Part shown: piece after piece, positions 36,483 to 45,494 of the stretch | Numbering within the stretch: the stretch's first letter is position 1 | How the letters are laid out: each line of letters starts with the position of its first letter | NCBI GenBank assembly: GCA_002454195.1 | Contig: DKIJ01000004.1 | Span: 4,652-54,502 of the forward strand | Origin: Flavobacterium sp. UBA6721 | Lineage (GTDB): Bacteria > Bacteroidota > Bacteroidia > Flavobacteriales > Flavobacteriaceae | DNA length: 49,851 nucleotides | Reading direction: 5' to 3' | The notes under the pieces: generated by a model | Databases searched by the model: none | What the model was told of the DNA's origin: nothing | What the model saw: the letters and a program-made list of their open reading frames with translations, nothing else | Translations under genes and position numbers: made by a program

Positions 36483-37139
36483 ATGAAATTTTTTATTGAT
36501 ACGGCTAATTTAGCTCAAATTAAAGAAGCACAATCTTTAGGGGTATTAGATGGGGTAACAACTAATCCGTCTTTGATGGCTAAAGAAGGAATCACTGGAA
36601 AAGATAACATCTTGAAACACTATGTTGACATTTGTAATCTTGTTGACGGTGATGTAAGTGCTGAGGTAAATGCTTTGGACTTTGAAGGAATGGTGAGAGA
36701 AGGAGAAGAGTTAGCTGAATTACACGAGCAAATCGTTGTAAAATTACCTATGACTAAAGAAGGTGTTCAAGCTGCTAAATATTTTTCTGATAAAGGAATC
36801 AAAACGAATGTAACCTTAGTATTCTCTGCTGGACAGGCTTTATTAGCTGCAAAAGCAGGTGCTACTTATGTTTCTCCATTTTTAGGAAGATTAGATGATG
36901 TTTCTACTGACGGTTTAAACTTGATTCAAGAAATTAGAGAGATCTACGATAACTACGGATACGAGACTCAAATCTTGGCTGCTTCTGTACGTCATACAAT
37001 GCATATTGTTAACTGTGCGAAAATTGGTGCTGATGTTATGACTGGACCGTTATCTGCAATCGCTGGTTTATTGAAACACCCATTAACTGATATCGGATTA
37101 GCACAATTTATTGCTGATTTCGAAAAAGGAAACAAGTAA
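36483..37139 (+). CDS. fsa: Fructose-6-phosphate aldolase / transaldolase-like (TalC/Fsa)
   Basis: The 218-residue enzyme belongs to the short transaldolase subfamily. It has [16 protein letters not shown] at the N-terminus, [13 protein letters not shown] near residue 24, the Schiff-base Lys in [11 protein letters not shown] near residue 86 and [18 protein letters not shown] near residue 164. Members act either as transaldolase in the pentose phosphate pathway or as fructose-6-phosphate aldolase; the sequence alone does not separate them. A strong bidirectional terminator follows. The C-ending codon bias (TAC, AAC) suggests good expression. Confidence 0.93.
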   Translation: MKFFIDTANLAQIKEAQSLGVLDGVTTNPSLMAKEGITGKDNILKHYVDICNLVDGDVSAEVNALDFEGMVREGEELAELHEQIVVKLPMTKEGVQAAKYFSDKGIKTNVTLVFSAGQALLAAKAGATYVSPFLGRLDDVSTDGLNLIQEIREIYDNYGYETQILAASVRHTMHIVNCAKIGADVMTGPLSAIAGLLKHPLTDIGLAQFIADFEKGNK

Positions 37140-37162
37140 TTGTTCCTTTTTTATTCAAATAT

Positions 37163-37200
37163 AAAAAGTCCCGTTTGAATATTCAGACGGGACTTTTTTT
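37163..37200. terminator. Bidirectional terminator between fsa and fahA
   Basis: AAAAAGTCCCGT (37163-37174) pairs with ACGGGACTTTTT (37187-37198), and the inner TTGA/TCAG extends it. It separates two convergent genes. Confidence 0.92.
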
Positions 37201-37212
37201 TATAAAGTGTTA

Positions 37213-38496
37213 TTATTTTCTCACAAATGGTGGAAGTAATTTACTGGTCACTTCACCAAAGCCAATGCGAACCTGACTGTTTTCGCAATATCCTTTGAAA
37301 ATTACCGTGTCATTGTCATTGATGAATTTTCGTTCGCTACCATCATTCAGTTTTAATGGTTTTTCACCACCCCAGGTTAATTCTAACATCGAACCATAGC
37401 TATCCGGTGTTGGTCCTGAAATCGCTCCTGAGCCCATCATGTCTCCTGAATTGATTCGGCAACCGTTAGAAGTATGGTGTGTTAATTGTTGGTTCATCGT
37501 CCAATACATGTGTTTGAAATTGGATTTTGAAACTACAGTAGGCTCTGCTTTTTCGGGCTGTATTGCTACTTCAAGGTTAATATCAAACGAATGTTTCCCT
37601 TTTTGTTGTAAATAAGGCAACGGACTCGGATTTTGTTTTGGACTGGCTACTCTAAAAGGTTCTAAAGCATCCATCGTAACAATCCAAGGTGAAATCGAAG
37701 TGGCAAAGTTTTTAGACAATAAAGGTCCTAAGGGCATGTATTCCCATTTTTGAATATCTCGAGCCGTCCAGTCATTTAATAAAACCATTCCAAAAATATA
37801 ATCTTCGGCTTCACTAATTGGAATCATTTCTCCCATGATATTTGCATCGGTAGTAATGAAAGCTGTTTCTAATTCAAAGTCAACAGAACGTGAAGCTCCA
37901 AAAACAGGCGTAGTGGCATCAGGGGGTAAAGTTTGTCCTAAAGGTCTGTGAACCGGAATTCCCGAAGGTATTATAGTTGAACTTCTACCGTGATAGGCAA
38001 TAGGCATTTGAGGCCAGTTAGGCAATAAAGCGTTCTCTTCGTTGCGAATCATTTTACCTACATTGGAAGCATGAATTTTACTGGAATAAAAATCGGTATA
38101 ATCACCTATAAGAACAGGCAATTGCATTTCTACTTCATTGATGTTGAAAATGATAATATTACGATGCTGAGCATTGTCGCGCAATTTGGAATTGTTTTCG
38201 TCAAAAATCTCGGCAATTCGATTACGAACCAAACGCCAGGTTTTTTTTCCGTCAGAAATAAAGTCGTTAAGAGTGTCTTGAATAAACATATCATCAGTCA
38301 ATTCAATTCCTGCAAAATATCCTAATTGTTGCAGTGCACCTAAATCTATAGCCGAATCCCCAATGCGAGTTCCTACCGTAACCACATTTTCTTTGGTTAA
38401 GAATACACCAAAAGGAATATTTTGGATTGGGAAATCACTATTCGCAGGAACTTCAATCCATGATTTTCTTTTAGTATCGTTGGCAGATAATGGCAT
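37213..38496 (-). CDS. fahA: Fumarylacetoacetase
   Basis: This enzyme hydrolyses fumarylacetoacetate to fumarate and acetoacetate, the last step of tyrosine and phenylalanine degradation. The 427-residue length fits the full-size enzyme: an N-terminal SH3-like domain (about residues 15-115) and the FAH catalytic domain. Visible are IGDYTDFYSSKIHASNVG near residue 130, where the Asp and His belong to the active site, YHGRSSTIIPSG near residue 168, the metal ligand Glu in VDFELETAF near residue 206, and NDWTARDIQKWEYMPLGP near residue 241. It stands alone here, convergent with fsa. Confidence 0.96.
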   Translation of the reverse strand: MPLSANDTKRKSWIEVPANSDFPIQNIPFGVFLTKENVVTVGTRIGDSAIDLGALQQLGYFAGIELTDDMFIQDTLNDFISDGKKTWRLVRNRIAEIFDENNSKLRDNAQHRNIIIFNINEVEMQLPVLIGDYTDFYSSKIHASNVGKMIRNEENALLPNWPQMPIAYHGRSSTIIPSGIPVHRPLGQTLPPDATTPVFGASRSVDFELETAFITTDANIMGEMIPISEAEDYIFGMVLLNDWTARDIQKWEYMPLGPLLSKNFATSISPWIVTMDALEPFRVASPKQNPSPLPYLQQKGKHSFDINLEVAIQPEKAEPTVVSKSNFKHMYWTMNQQLTHHTSNGCRINSGDMMGSGAISGPTPDSYGSMLELTWGGEKPLKLNDGSERKFINDNDTVIFKGYCENSQVRIGFGEVTSKLLPPFVRK

Positions 38497-38570
38497 ATTT
38501 TGTTAATTTTTTTGTTGAAAATTATATATCAAATATATTATAATTTAACAGTTTAACAAACGTTTTTTTG

Positions 38571-38578
38571 TATTTTTG
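38571..38578 (+). promoter_or_regulatory. Candidate -7 box for glyA
   Basis: TATTTTTG is a full match to TAnnTTTG, 26 bases before the glyA ATG. The -33 side holds GTTTAAC rather than a clear TTG. Confidence 0.45.
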
Positions 38579-38603
38579 CTCTAAATTATTTAAAATTTAA
38601 AAA

Positions 38604-39878
38604 ATGCAACGCGACAAACAAATTTTTGAACTTATTCTTGAGGAACAAGATAGACAAATTCACGGCTTAGAACTTATTGCATCTGAGAACTTTGTTAGTG
38701 ATGAAGTAATCGAAGCTGCTGGTTCAGTTTTAACAAACAAATATGCAGAAGGATATCCTGGTAAAAGATACTACGGAGGTTGTGAAGTGGTAGATGTTAT
38801 TGAGCAAATTGCTATTGATAGAGCTAAAGAATTGTTTGGAGCAGCGTATGCTAACGTTCAGCCACACTCTGGTTCTCAGGCTAACGCATCTGTTTTTCAT
38901 GCTTGTTTGAAACCAGGTGATAAAATTTTAGGTTTTGATTTATCTCACGGTGGTCACTTGACTCACGGTTCTCCTGTAAACTTTTCAGGGCGTGTTTACA
39001 ACCCAGTTTTCTATGGTGTTGACAAAGAAACAGGTCGTTTGAACTATGATAAAATTCAAGAAATTGCAACTAAAGAGCAACCAAAATTAATCATCGCTGG
39101 AGCATCGGCTTATTCTCGTGATATGGATTTTGCACGTTTTAGAGAAATTGCTGATAGTGTAGGTGCTATTTTAATGGCAGATATCTCTCACCCAGCTGGT
39201 TTAATTGCTAAAGGTTTATTAAGTGACCCTATTCCTCACTGTCACATTGTAACAACTACTACACATAAAACATTACGTGGACCTCGTGGAGGACTAATCT
39301 TAATGGGTAAAGATTTTGAAAACCCATGGGGATTAACTACTCCAAAAGGAGAAATCAGAATGATGTCTTCTTTATTAGACTTAGCTGTTTTCCCTGGAAA
39401 CCAAGGTGGACCATTAATGCATATCATCGCTGCAAAAGCGGTAGCTTTTGGTGAAGCTTTACAAGATGAGTTCTTTACGTATGCTCGTCAATTACAAAAA
39501 AATGCTAAAGCTATGGCTGAAGCTTTTGTAAAAAGAGGCTACGATATCATCTCTGGAGGTACTGATAACCACATGATGTTAATTGACTTAAGAAACAAAG
39601 GAATTTCTGGAAAAGATGCTGAAAATGCATTAGTAAAAGCAGAAATCACTGTAAATAAAAACATGGTTCCTTTTGATGATAAATCTCCTTTTGTTACTTC
39701 TGGTATCCGTGTAGGAACTGCTGCAATCACAACTCGTGGTTTGGTAGAAGAAGATATGGAAACTATCGTAGCAATGATTGATAAAGTATTAATGAATCAT
39801 ACTAACGAAGATATTATCGAAGAAGTTGCTGAAGAAGTAAACGAAATGATGAGCGAAAGAGCTATTTTCGTTTTCTAA
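38604..39878 (+). CDS. glyA: Serine hydroxymethyltransferase
   Basis: GlyA uses PLP to interconvert serine plus tetrahydrofolate with glycine plus methylene-tetrahydrofolate, the main source of one-carbon units. The 424-residue protein has [12 protein letters not shown] near residue 23, [16 protein letters not shown] near residue 49, [11 protein letters not shown] near residue 84, the PLP Lys in [17 protein letters not shown] near residue 220 and [12 protein letters not shown] near residue 258. Codon use is biased to highly expressed codons. Leader element D follows before miaE. Confidence 0.98.
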   Translation: MQRDKQIFELILEEQDRQIHGLELIASENFVSDEVIEAAGSVLTNKYAEGYPGKRYYGGCEVVDVIEQIAIDRAKELFGAAYANVQPHSGSQANASVFHACLKPGDKILGFDLSHGGHLTHGSPVNFSGRVYNPVFYGVDKETGRLNYDKIQEIATKEQPKLIIAGASAYSRDMDFARFREIADSVGAILMADISHPAGLIAKGLLSDPIPHCHIVTTTTHKTLRGPRGGLILMGKDFENPWGLTTPKGEIRMMSSLLDLAVFPGNQGGPLMHIIAAKAVAFGEALQDEFFTYARQLQKNAKAMAEAFVKRGYDIISGGTDNHMMLIDLRNKGISGKDAENALVKAEITVNKNMVPFDDKSPFVTSGIRVGTAAITTRGLVEEDMETIVAMIDKVLMNHTNEDIIEEVAEEVNEMMSERAIFVF

Positions 39879-39890
39879 TCAACTTTGGTA

Positions 39891-40009
39891 CAAAGTTTAA
39901 GGTTTAAAGTTTTAAGTTTTGGGTTTACTGAAAAGTATCACATTATTTGAACTTTAAACCTTTTTCATTTTAGATAACTTTGAACCTTAAACAATTTAAA
40001 CCTTAAACC
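39891..40009 (+). repeat. Intergenic inverted-repeat leader element D
   Basis: A G/T-rich arm (39891-39926, units such as AAGTTTAAGGTTTAAAG) is followed after about 20 bases by an A/C-rich arm (39947-40009) that carries AACCTTAAAC twice (39983-39992 and 39999-40008) and ACTTTAAACC once. The arms are largely complementary. The A/C arm ends 9 bases before the miaE ATG. It is the longest and clearest of the four elements with this layout. Confidence 0.65.
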
Positions 40010-40017
40010 AAAAAAAA

Positions 40018-40611
40018 ATGGGAGTTTTACGTTTGCAACTACCAACTGACCCAAGATGGGTAAATATTGTTGAGAAAAATATAGAAGAAATTTTGACCGA
40101 TCATGCTTGGTGTGAGCAAAAAGCGGCTACTAATGCCATGACGATTATAGTTAATAATTCAGAGCATCAAGATTTGGTTAAAGATTTATTGGCTTTAGCC
40201 AAAGAAGAAATTGACCATTTTGATCAGGTACATAATATCATCATCAAAAGAGGCTTAAAATTAGGTCGTGAACGTAAAGATGACTATGTAAATGAATTGT
40301 ACCAATATATGAAAAGAAGTAGTACTGGAAGTCGCGTTTCTGGTTTGGTAGAAAGATTACTTTTTTCGGCAATGATTGAGGCCAGAAGTTGCGAACGTTT
40401 CAAAGTACTTTCAGAAAATATTCAGGACGAGGAGTTGGCTGTTTTTTACAGAGAATTAATGGAAAGTGAAGCAGGTCATTACACTACTTTTATCACTTAT
40501 GCCCGCAAATATGGTGAAGGAATTGATGTCGAAAAGCGTTGGAGAGAATGGTTAGAGTTTGAAGAATCTATAATTACTAATTATGGGAAGAACGAAACCA
40601 TTCACGGTTAA
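40018..40611 (+). CDS. miaE: tRNA-(ms2io6A)-hydroxylase
   Basis: MiaE is a diiron monooxygenase that hydroxylates the isopentenyl side chain of ms2i6A37 in tRNAs reading UNN codons. The 197-residue ferritin-like four-helix protein shows the iron ligands as DHAWCEQKAATNAM near residue 29, EEIDHFDQVHNIIIKRG near residue 62 (ExxH), MIEARSCERF near residue 119 and MESEAGHYTTF near residue 152 (ExxxH). With tsaD and rsmE at the left end it adds to the RNA-modification genes in this window. Confidence 0.93.
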   Translation: MGVLRLQLPTDPRWVNIVEKNIEEILTDHAWCEQKAATNAMTIIVNNSEHQDLVKDLLALAKEEIDHFDQVHNIIIKRGLKLGRERKDDYVNELYQYMKRSSTGSRVSGLVERLLFSAMIEARSCERFKVLSENIQDEELAVFYRELMESEAGHYTTFITYARKYGEGIDVEKRWREWLEFEESIITNYGKNETIHG

Positions 40612-40719
40612 TATATCGTTGATAAGTTTTTTTTTTCTTTGCATAATTCTCGTATAAAATTCATTACTTTTAATAAAAACAAAAGTTATTTTCCGATAAC
40701 CCGTAAAAAAGTGATAATT

Positions 40720-41762
40720 ATGCGAATAGAAACCGATCTCAAATTAGGCTTCAAGGATGTAATGATTAGACCCAAACGTTCTACGTTAAAAAGCAGGTCA
40801 CAAGTTTCTTTAGAAAGAGAATTTACGTTTTTACACAGTACCACAAAGTGGAATGGCATTCCAATTATGGCGGCGAATATGGATACTGTGGGAACTTTTG
40901 AAATGGCATCCGAAATAGCCAAACACAAATTGTTTACCGCCATTCACAAACATTATTCCGTAGCGGAATGGAATGCTTTTCTTGCTACAGTTTCTCCAGA
41001 AATGTATGATTTATTGCTGTAAGTACAGGAACGGGTAAAAATGACTTTAAAAAGGTTATCGAAATCATTACAGCTAATCCCGAGTTGAAGTTTATTTGTA
41101 TTGATGTGGCTAATGGGTATTCGGAACATTTTGTTAGTTTTTTAAAACAAACCCGAAAGCAATTTCCTGATAAAGTAATTATCGCAGGTAATGTGGTGAC
41201 AGGCGAAATGGTCGAAGAATTGCTTTTGGCAGGTGCCGATATCATAAAGGTAGGCATTGGTCCTGGATCGGTTTGTACTACCCGAGTTAAAACAGGAGTA
41301 GGTTATCCACAATTATCGGCTATTATTGAATGTGCCGATGCTGCTCATGGTTTAGGAGGGCATATCATTAGTGATGGAGGATGTACCACACCTGGCGATA
41401 TTGCCAAAGCTTTTGGGGCAGGTTCCGATTTTGTAATGCTAGGAGGGATGCTCGCCGGACATACTGAAAGTGGTGGTAAACTTCTGGATATTGACGGAAA
41501 AAAATTCAAACAGTTTTACGGAATGAGTTCGACAACGGCAATGAACAAACATGTGGGTGGAGTTGCCGAATACCGAGCCAGCGAAGGAAAAACATTGAAA
41601 ATTCCTTTTAAAGGTGATGTGGTGAATACTATTTGGGATATTTTGGGCGGATTGCGCAGTAGTTGTACTTATGTAGGCGCATCCCGACTCAAAGAATTAA
41701 CTAAACGAACGACTTTTATTCGCGTTAGCGAACAAGAAAATAGAGTTTTTACTAACGAATAA
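40720..41762 (+). pseudogene. guaC: GMP reductase, interrupted by one frameshift
   Basis: GuaC reduces GMP to IMP with NADPH. The sequence is a full-length class I GMP reductase: [20 protein letters not shown] at the start, [13 protein letters not shown], the catalytic Cys in [47 protein letters not shown] and [13 protein letters not shown] at the end. The frame breaks at about 41011-41016: after MYDLL the message runs into TAA at 41020, while STGTGKNDF and the rest lie one frame over, consistent with one missing base. All else is intact, which suggests a very recent mutation or a sequencing error. The ATG at 40720 matches the family start; the frame is open further upstream. Confidence 0.9.
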
Positions 41763-41765
41763 TTC

Positions 41766-42260
41766 ATGATACATATTGTTGAAGCAACTATTGAAGATTT
41801 ACCCACTATTACAAGTATTGCTCGTAAGACTTGGCCTATAGCATATGGTGAAATTCTCTCTGAGGCGCAATTGGAGTATATGTTGAATTCATTTTATTCA
41901 GAGGAAGCTTTAAAAACCAATATCGCCAGTGGTCATGAATTTATTTTGGCAAAAGAAGATGATTTCGTTTTGGGTTTTGCTTCTTTCGAAAATAACTATC
42001 AAAAAACAGCTAAGACTAAAATTCATAAAATCTATATGCTTCCTGAATCGCAAGGAAAAGGAATAGGGAAGTTGTTAGTTGAAAATATTAAAAAAAGAGC
42101 TATTAATAAAGGCTCTAAAAGTCTTCTACTAAACGTCAATCGATTTAATAAAGCCATAGGTTTTTATCACAAAATGGGTTTTAAAATCGTTCAAGAAATT
42201 GATATTGAAATTGGATTAGGCTATTTGATGGAAGATTATGTGATGGAGAAGGAGATTTAA
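41766..42260 (+). CDS. GNAT family N-acetyltransferase
   Basis: The 164-residue protein has the GNAT fold: HIVEATIEDLPTITSIARKT at the N-terminus, the acetyl-CoA loop KIYMLPESQGKGIGKLLVEN near residue 89 (Q-x-x-G-x-G/K) and LLNVNRFNKAIGFYHKMGFK near residue 119 with the Asn and Tyr typical of the family. The acceptor is unknown. It starts 3 bases after guaC, so it is on the same transcript and would be affected by loss of translation in the broken guaC. Confidence 0.88.
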   Translation: MIHIVEATIEDLPTITSIARKTWPIAYGEILSEAQLEYMLNSFYSEEALKTNIASGHEFILAKEDDFVLGFASFENNYQKTAKTKIHKIYMLPESQGKGIGKLLVENIKKRAINKGSKSLLLNVNRFNKAIGFYHKMGFKIVQEIDIEIGLGYLMEDYVMEKEI

Positions 42261-42311
42261 GAGATCTAATTAGCTTTTAAATAACCAATTTTTTTAAATC
42301 TTTTTATAAAA

Positions 42312-42350
42312 AAGAAAGGCTGTCTAAAGTTATTTTAAACAGCCTTTACA
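42312..42350 (-). terminator. Terminator of the small repeat-protein gene
   Basis: AAAGGCTGT (42315-42323) pairs with ACAGCCTTT (42339-42347). On the minus strand the stem is followed by CTTTTTT, so it serves the gene at 42374-42691. Confidence 0.75.
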
Positions 42351-42373
42351 ATTACAATAAAGAACAAGTATTT

Positions 42374-42691
42374 TTATTTACTCCAAGGACCATAGTTTTT
42401 GTATGCTGGTCCAGTTAATTTTTGTCTTTTAGAACCGCTAGTTTCTACTAAAACCAAATCTTCTTTTGCATAGGTTTCTTTACCTACTTGTTGGTTTTTA
42501 TATTCAGGTCCTTGTAGTGTTTTTTTATTATTTACGGTATATATTTTAGTTGGAACCGCATTGTGCAACCAAGATTGATAATTTTTAAAAGCAGGACCTT
42601 TTAAATCATTGCGTTTTACTTCTGTTTGCTCTTGAGCAGATGCACCTAAAGAGATAACTAAAAATCCTAAAATCAAGACTAATTTTTTCAT
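42374..42691 (-). CDS. Small exported protein with three LxGPxYKN repeats
   Basis: The 105-residue protein has a signal peptide (ends ...SLGASAQ, residue 20) and a mature part of about 85 residues built around three copies of one motif: LKGPAFKNYQSW near residue 30, LQGPEYKNQQ near residue 59 and LTGPAYKNYGPW near residue 92. I do not recognise a family and no catalytic residues are evident. The repeats suggest a small structural or ligand-binding surface protein. It is transcribed in the same direction as the two-component system upstream, but the 112-base gap suggests a separate promoter. Confidence 0.78.
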   Translation of the reverse strand: MKKLVLILGFLVISLGASAQEQTEVKRNDLKGPAFKNYQSWLHNAVPTKIYTVNNKKTLQGPEYKNQQVGKETYAKEDLVLVETSGSKRQKLTGPAYKNYGPWSK

Positions 42692-42803
42692 GACTATTAC
42701 TTTTAATGTTTTTTACAAATTTACATTCAGTAATAGGCTTTTAGGATTATGTGAATTTACCCAATTTGTATCCGTATTTATACGGATTTTTATAACAGCT
42801 ATT

Positions 42804-43436
42804 TTAGATTAGATTCATTTTTGCTGCTTTTTTAATCAATTCGGCAGTATTTTTTACTTCTAATTTTTTTAAAATATTAGCTCTGTGGGTTTCAATGGTA
42901 CGAGAACTTACAAATAATTTTGTGGCTATTTCTTTTGTGGTTAAGCCTTTAGCAATTAGACCTAAAACTTCGGTTTCTTTATTGGATAAAATATTTTCAC
43001 TGATACTTTGATTTGACATAAAGTTGATCATTTTTTCAGAGATTTCGGCACTGAAATATTTCTTCCCTTTGCTAACGCTTCTTATAGCTAGAATTAATTC
43101 TGATTCATCTGTGTTTTTCAAAAGATATCCGTGAGCTCCCATTTTGGCACATTTTGCAATATAATTACCATCGTTGTGCATAGAAATAACAATAGGTTTT
43201 ATATTGGCATTTATGTTTTTTAATTCTTTTAAAACCTCGAAACCATCCATATTAGGCATCGTAATGTCTAGCAATACAATATCAGCCTCGCATGAACTAT
43301 TTATGAGTTTCATAAATTCGATACCATCAGCTACACTTTGTACAATTTTTATCTCGTCATGCTTACGTAATAACTCGGCAAGACCATTTCTAAAAAGTTC
43401 ATGGTCATCTGCTATTATTAATTTGATTTCTTTCAT
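42804..43436 (-). CDS. NarL/LuxR-type response regulator
   Basis: The 210-residue regulator has an N-terminal receiver domain with the acidic pocket DDHELFRNGL near residue 10, the phospho-acceptor Asp in VLLDITMPNMDG near residue 56, and a Lys in LLKNTDES near residue 105. The C-terminal LuxR-type helix-turn-helix (about residues 148-210) reads LSNKETEVLGLIAKGLTTKE then SSRTIETHRANILKKL. The histidine kinase gene ends 50 bases upstream, and the two surely form a pair. Targets are unknown; the small repeat protein downstream is a candidate (inference). Confidence 0.93.
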   Translation of the reverse strand: MKEIKLIIADDHELFRNGLAELLRKHDEIKIVQSVADGIEFMKLINSSCEADIVLLDITMPNMDGFEVLKELKNINANIKPIVISMHNDGNYIAKCAKMGAHGYLLKNTDESELILAIRSVSKGKKYFSAEISEKMINFMSNQSISENILSNKETEVLGLIAKGLTTKEIATKLFVSSRTIETHRANILKKLEVKNTAELIKKAAKMNLI

Positions 43437-43486
43437 TTGTAGCTATTTAATAATTTTCAATAATGACCATTTTGGTCCTACTTATT

Positions 43487-45142
43487 TCATAATTCTATGG
43501 GTAATTCTATTTCAAAGATTGTATTTCCAGCTGATGCATTTATGAGTATTGTACCATTGCAAATTTCTACTCGTTCTTTGATGTTGATTATTCCGGAACC
43601 TAGTTTTACAGTATCTAAATCAAAACCTTTACCATCATCAAAATAGTATAACGAAATGAATTCATCAAATTCTGAAAGCGTGATTCGAATGTTTTTGGCT
43701 TCAGCATGTTTCAATGAATTATTTATTAATTCTTGGCTTATCCTAAATAGATTGATGGCTTGATGATTGCTAATGTTTGAATTGTCAGCTTTGGTCAAAT
43801 CCTCATATTCAATGTTCACTGTTGTTGCTGTTTTTAGGCTTTCGATAAAATTTGTTAAGGTAACACCTATTCCAAAATCATCAATCGAAGCCGGCATCAA
43901 CGCATTAGACATTAATCGGATTTCAGAAATGGTTTCATCTACGATTTTCTTCATTTCGGCCTTTTTTTCTTCATTTTTTACTCTGTTTTCGATGTAGTGT
44001 TTCAATGAAGTTAAATATGGGCCTACACCATCATGTAGTTCTCTAGATAATCGGCGTCTTTCGTCTTCTAAACCGTTTACCAGCATACGTTTAGAAAGTA
44101 TTCTAGTGTTTTCTTCTTTATTTCTAAATTCAATCAGTTTGTCTCTCATTGCTAATAGACTTATTCCTAATTGATCATTAGAACTTTTGGGTTTAAAATC
44201 AGTATGCAAATTCATCTTACCAATATCATCCGAAAATTTTACAGCCCCTTGCAAGGAAGCTTTTAAATTGGCTAATGCATCAAACATTTCTTTTATTTCT
44301 TTCGAGTTTTTGATGAATTCATTGGTTTGATTATAGTCACCTTCAGCCATTATTCGAAGACTTTTTTGCATGTTTTTGATTGGATTGGTAATTATTTTGG
44401 TTAATAATAGTGAAAGCATAACGGCTAGTAAAAAAATAGCTAGCGTTAAACCAATCAATCGTTGTCTTAGTTCTTTTAATGGAATAGTTACCTCTTCAAC
44501 ATCTATTTCCGATAGAATAACCATTTTTAATTGGCCTACATTGATAAGGCTGTTCACGCTGTAAACTTCAACTCCTCTATAATCATTAAAGACACCTCTG
44601 CTATTAATTCCTTTCAACGCATTTTGAACCCCTTTTGTATTTACTACAATTGAATAAGGAATTTTATTAGGAAAAAAACGGGATTGAGAGCGCATCCTGA
44701 AATCTTCGCCTACTAGATAGGATTCTCCACTATCACCCATTCCGGTTCGTTCAAGAAGAATTTTTTTAATTTTAGTATAGTCTAAAATTTTAATTTTTTT
44801 ACCGTTTTTCGAATTAGAGATGAAACCAATGGTTGTTTTTTTGTCCACATGGTAAGGGGTTAAATCATGGATTCCAACTTTGTTCGTAATACTGTCAGGT
44901 AGCTTTAATTGGTTTTTATCTGTATTTTGTTGGTATAGTTCAGAAGATTCAAATAGTTCCCATTCGGATTTTAATAGATGTTCAATTTGGTTTTTCTTGA
45001 GGGTTTTAATCGAGTTTAGTTGCAATAAAATACGATCATTCAGAACGTTGGAAAATTGGATGTAAAATGAAAAAGATAATAAAGCAATTACCAATGCTAT
45101 TAAACTATTAATTATAATCAGTATTAATGTCTTAATGTTCAT
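43487..45142 (-). CDS. Sensor histidine kinase (NarX/DesK class) with Cache-like sensor and HAMP
   Basis: I chose the ATG at 45142, which places the first helix at residues 4-25 of a 551-residue protein; the frame is open to 45184. A periplasmic sensor follows (about residues 30-220) with GDSGESYLVGEDFRMRSQSR near residue 160, a pattern of Cache domains. Then come a second helix (LAIFLLAVMLSLLLTKI), a HAMP domain, a coiled coil, the HisKA_3 dimer domain with the phospho-His in SRELHDGVGPYLTSLKHY near residue 370, and an ATPase domain with the N box QELINNSLKHA and DDGKGFD. It phosphorylates the adjacent regulator. The ligand is unknown. Confidence 0.92.
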   Translation of the reverse strand: MNIKTLILIIINSLIALVIALLSFSFYIQFSNVLNDRILLQLNSIKTLKKNQIEHLLKSEWELFESSELYQQNTDKNQLKLPDSITNKVGIHDLTPYHVDKKTTIGFISNSKNGKKIKILDYTKIKKILLERTGMGDSGESYLVGEDFRMRSQSRFFPNKIPYSIVVNTKGVQNALKGINSRGVFNDYRGVEVYSVNSLINVGQLKMVILSEIDVEEVTIPLKELRQRLIGLTLAIFLLAVMLSLLLTKIITNPIKNMQKSLRIMAEGDYNQTNEFIKNSKEIKEMFDALANLKASLQGAVKFSDDIGKMNLHTDFKPKSSNDQLGISLLAMRDKLIEFRNKEENTRILSKRMLVNGLEDERRRLSRELHDGVGPYLTSLKHYIENRVKNEEKKAEMKKIVDETISEIRLMSNALMPASIDDFGIGVTLTNFIESLKTATTVNIEYEDLTKADNSNISNHQAINLFRISQELINNSLKHAEAKNIRITLSEFDEFISLYYFDDGKGFDLDTVKLGSGIINIKERVEICNGTILINASAGNTIFEIELPIEL

Positions 45143-45184
45143 TACAATCTTTTTAAGTAAATAGAATAAAAAAGAAGAATCCAA

Positions 45185-45494
45185 CGATATAGTTTACTCT
45201 CTTTACACAATTTTTTATGTAAATATAAAGCGTTTGTTTCTTTAAAAGAAACGGAAATGAATAGTTAAGCTGAATTTCTTCTCTATTATTTTTTAAAATG
45301 AAAACCAGGAATTCTAATTTGCCTTTTTCCAATATATGATTAATCCTCTTTATAAACTCTTGTTAATACAAAGCTAATATGGGATTGACGAAGGCTTAAT
45401 GTTTCACCACTAATTTTGCTATCAATTTTTGTTTACATGTATAGAATTTTTTACGTTCTCGTTTTTTTTATCTCCTTTATTGTTTCCAGCCAAA
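45185..45494. other. Gene-free region upstream of the histidine kinase
   Basis: Very AT-rich, 310 bases. The only structure I see is a perfect 17-base palindrome at 45236-45252. No open frame with coding character and no RNA gene is evident. It may be the scar of a larger deletion, because an IS left end begins immediately after it. Confidence 0.4.
45236..45252. promoter_or_regulatory. Palindrome upstream of the histidine kinase, possible operator
   Basis: GTTTCTTT-A-AAAGAAAC is a perfect 8+1+8 inverted repeat, about 94 bases upstream of the kinase ATG at 45142. It is not followed by T runs, so it is not a terminator. An operator, perhaps for autoregulation, is possible. Confidence 0.35.
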
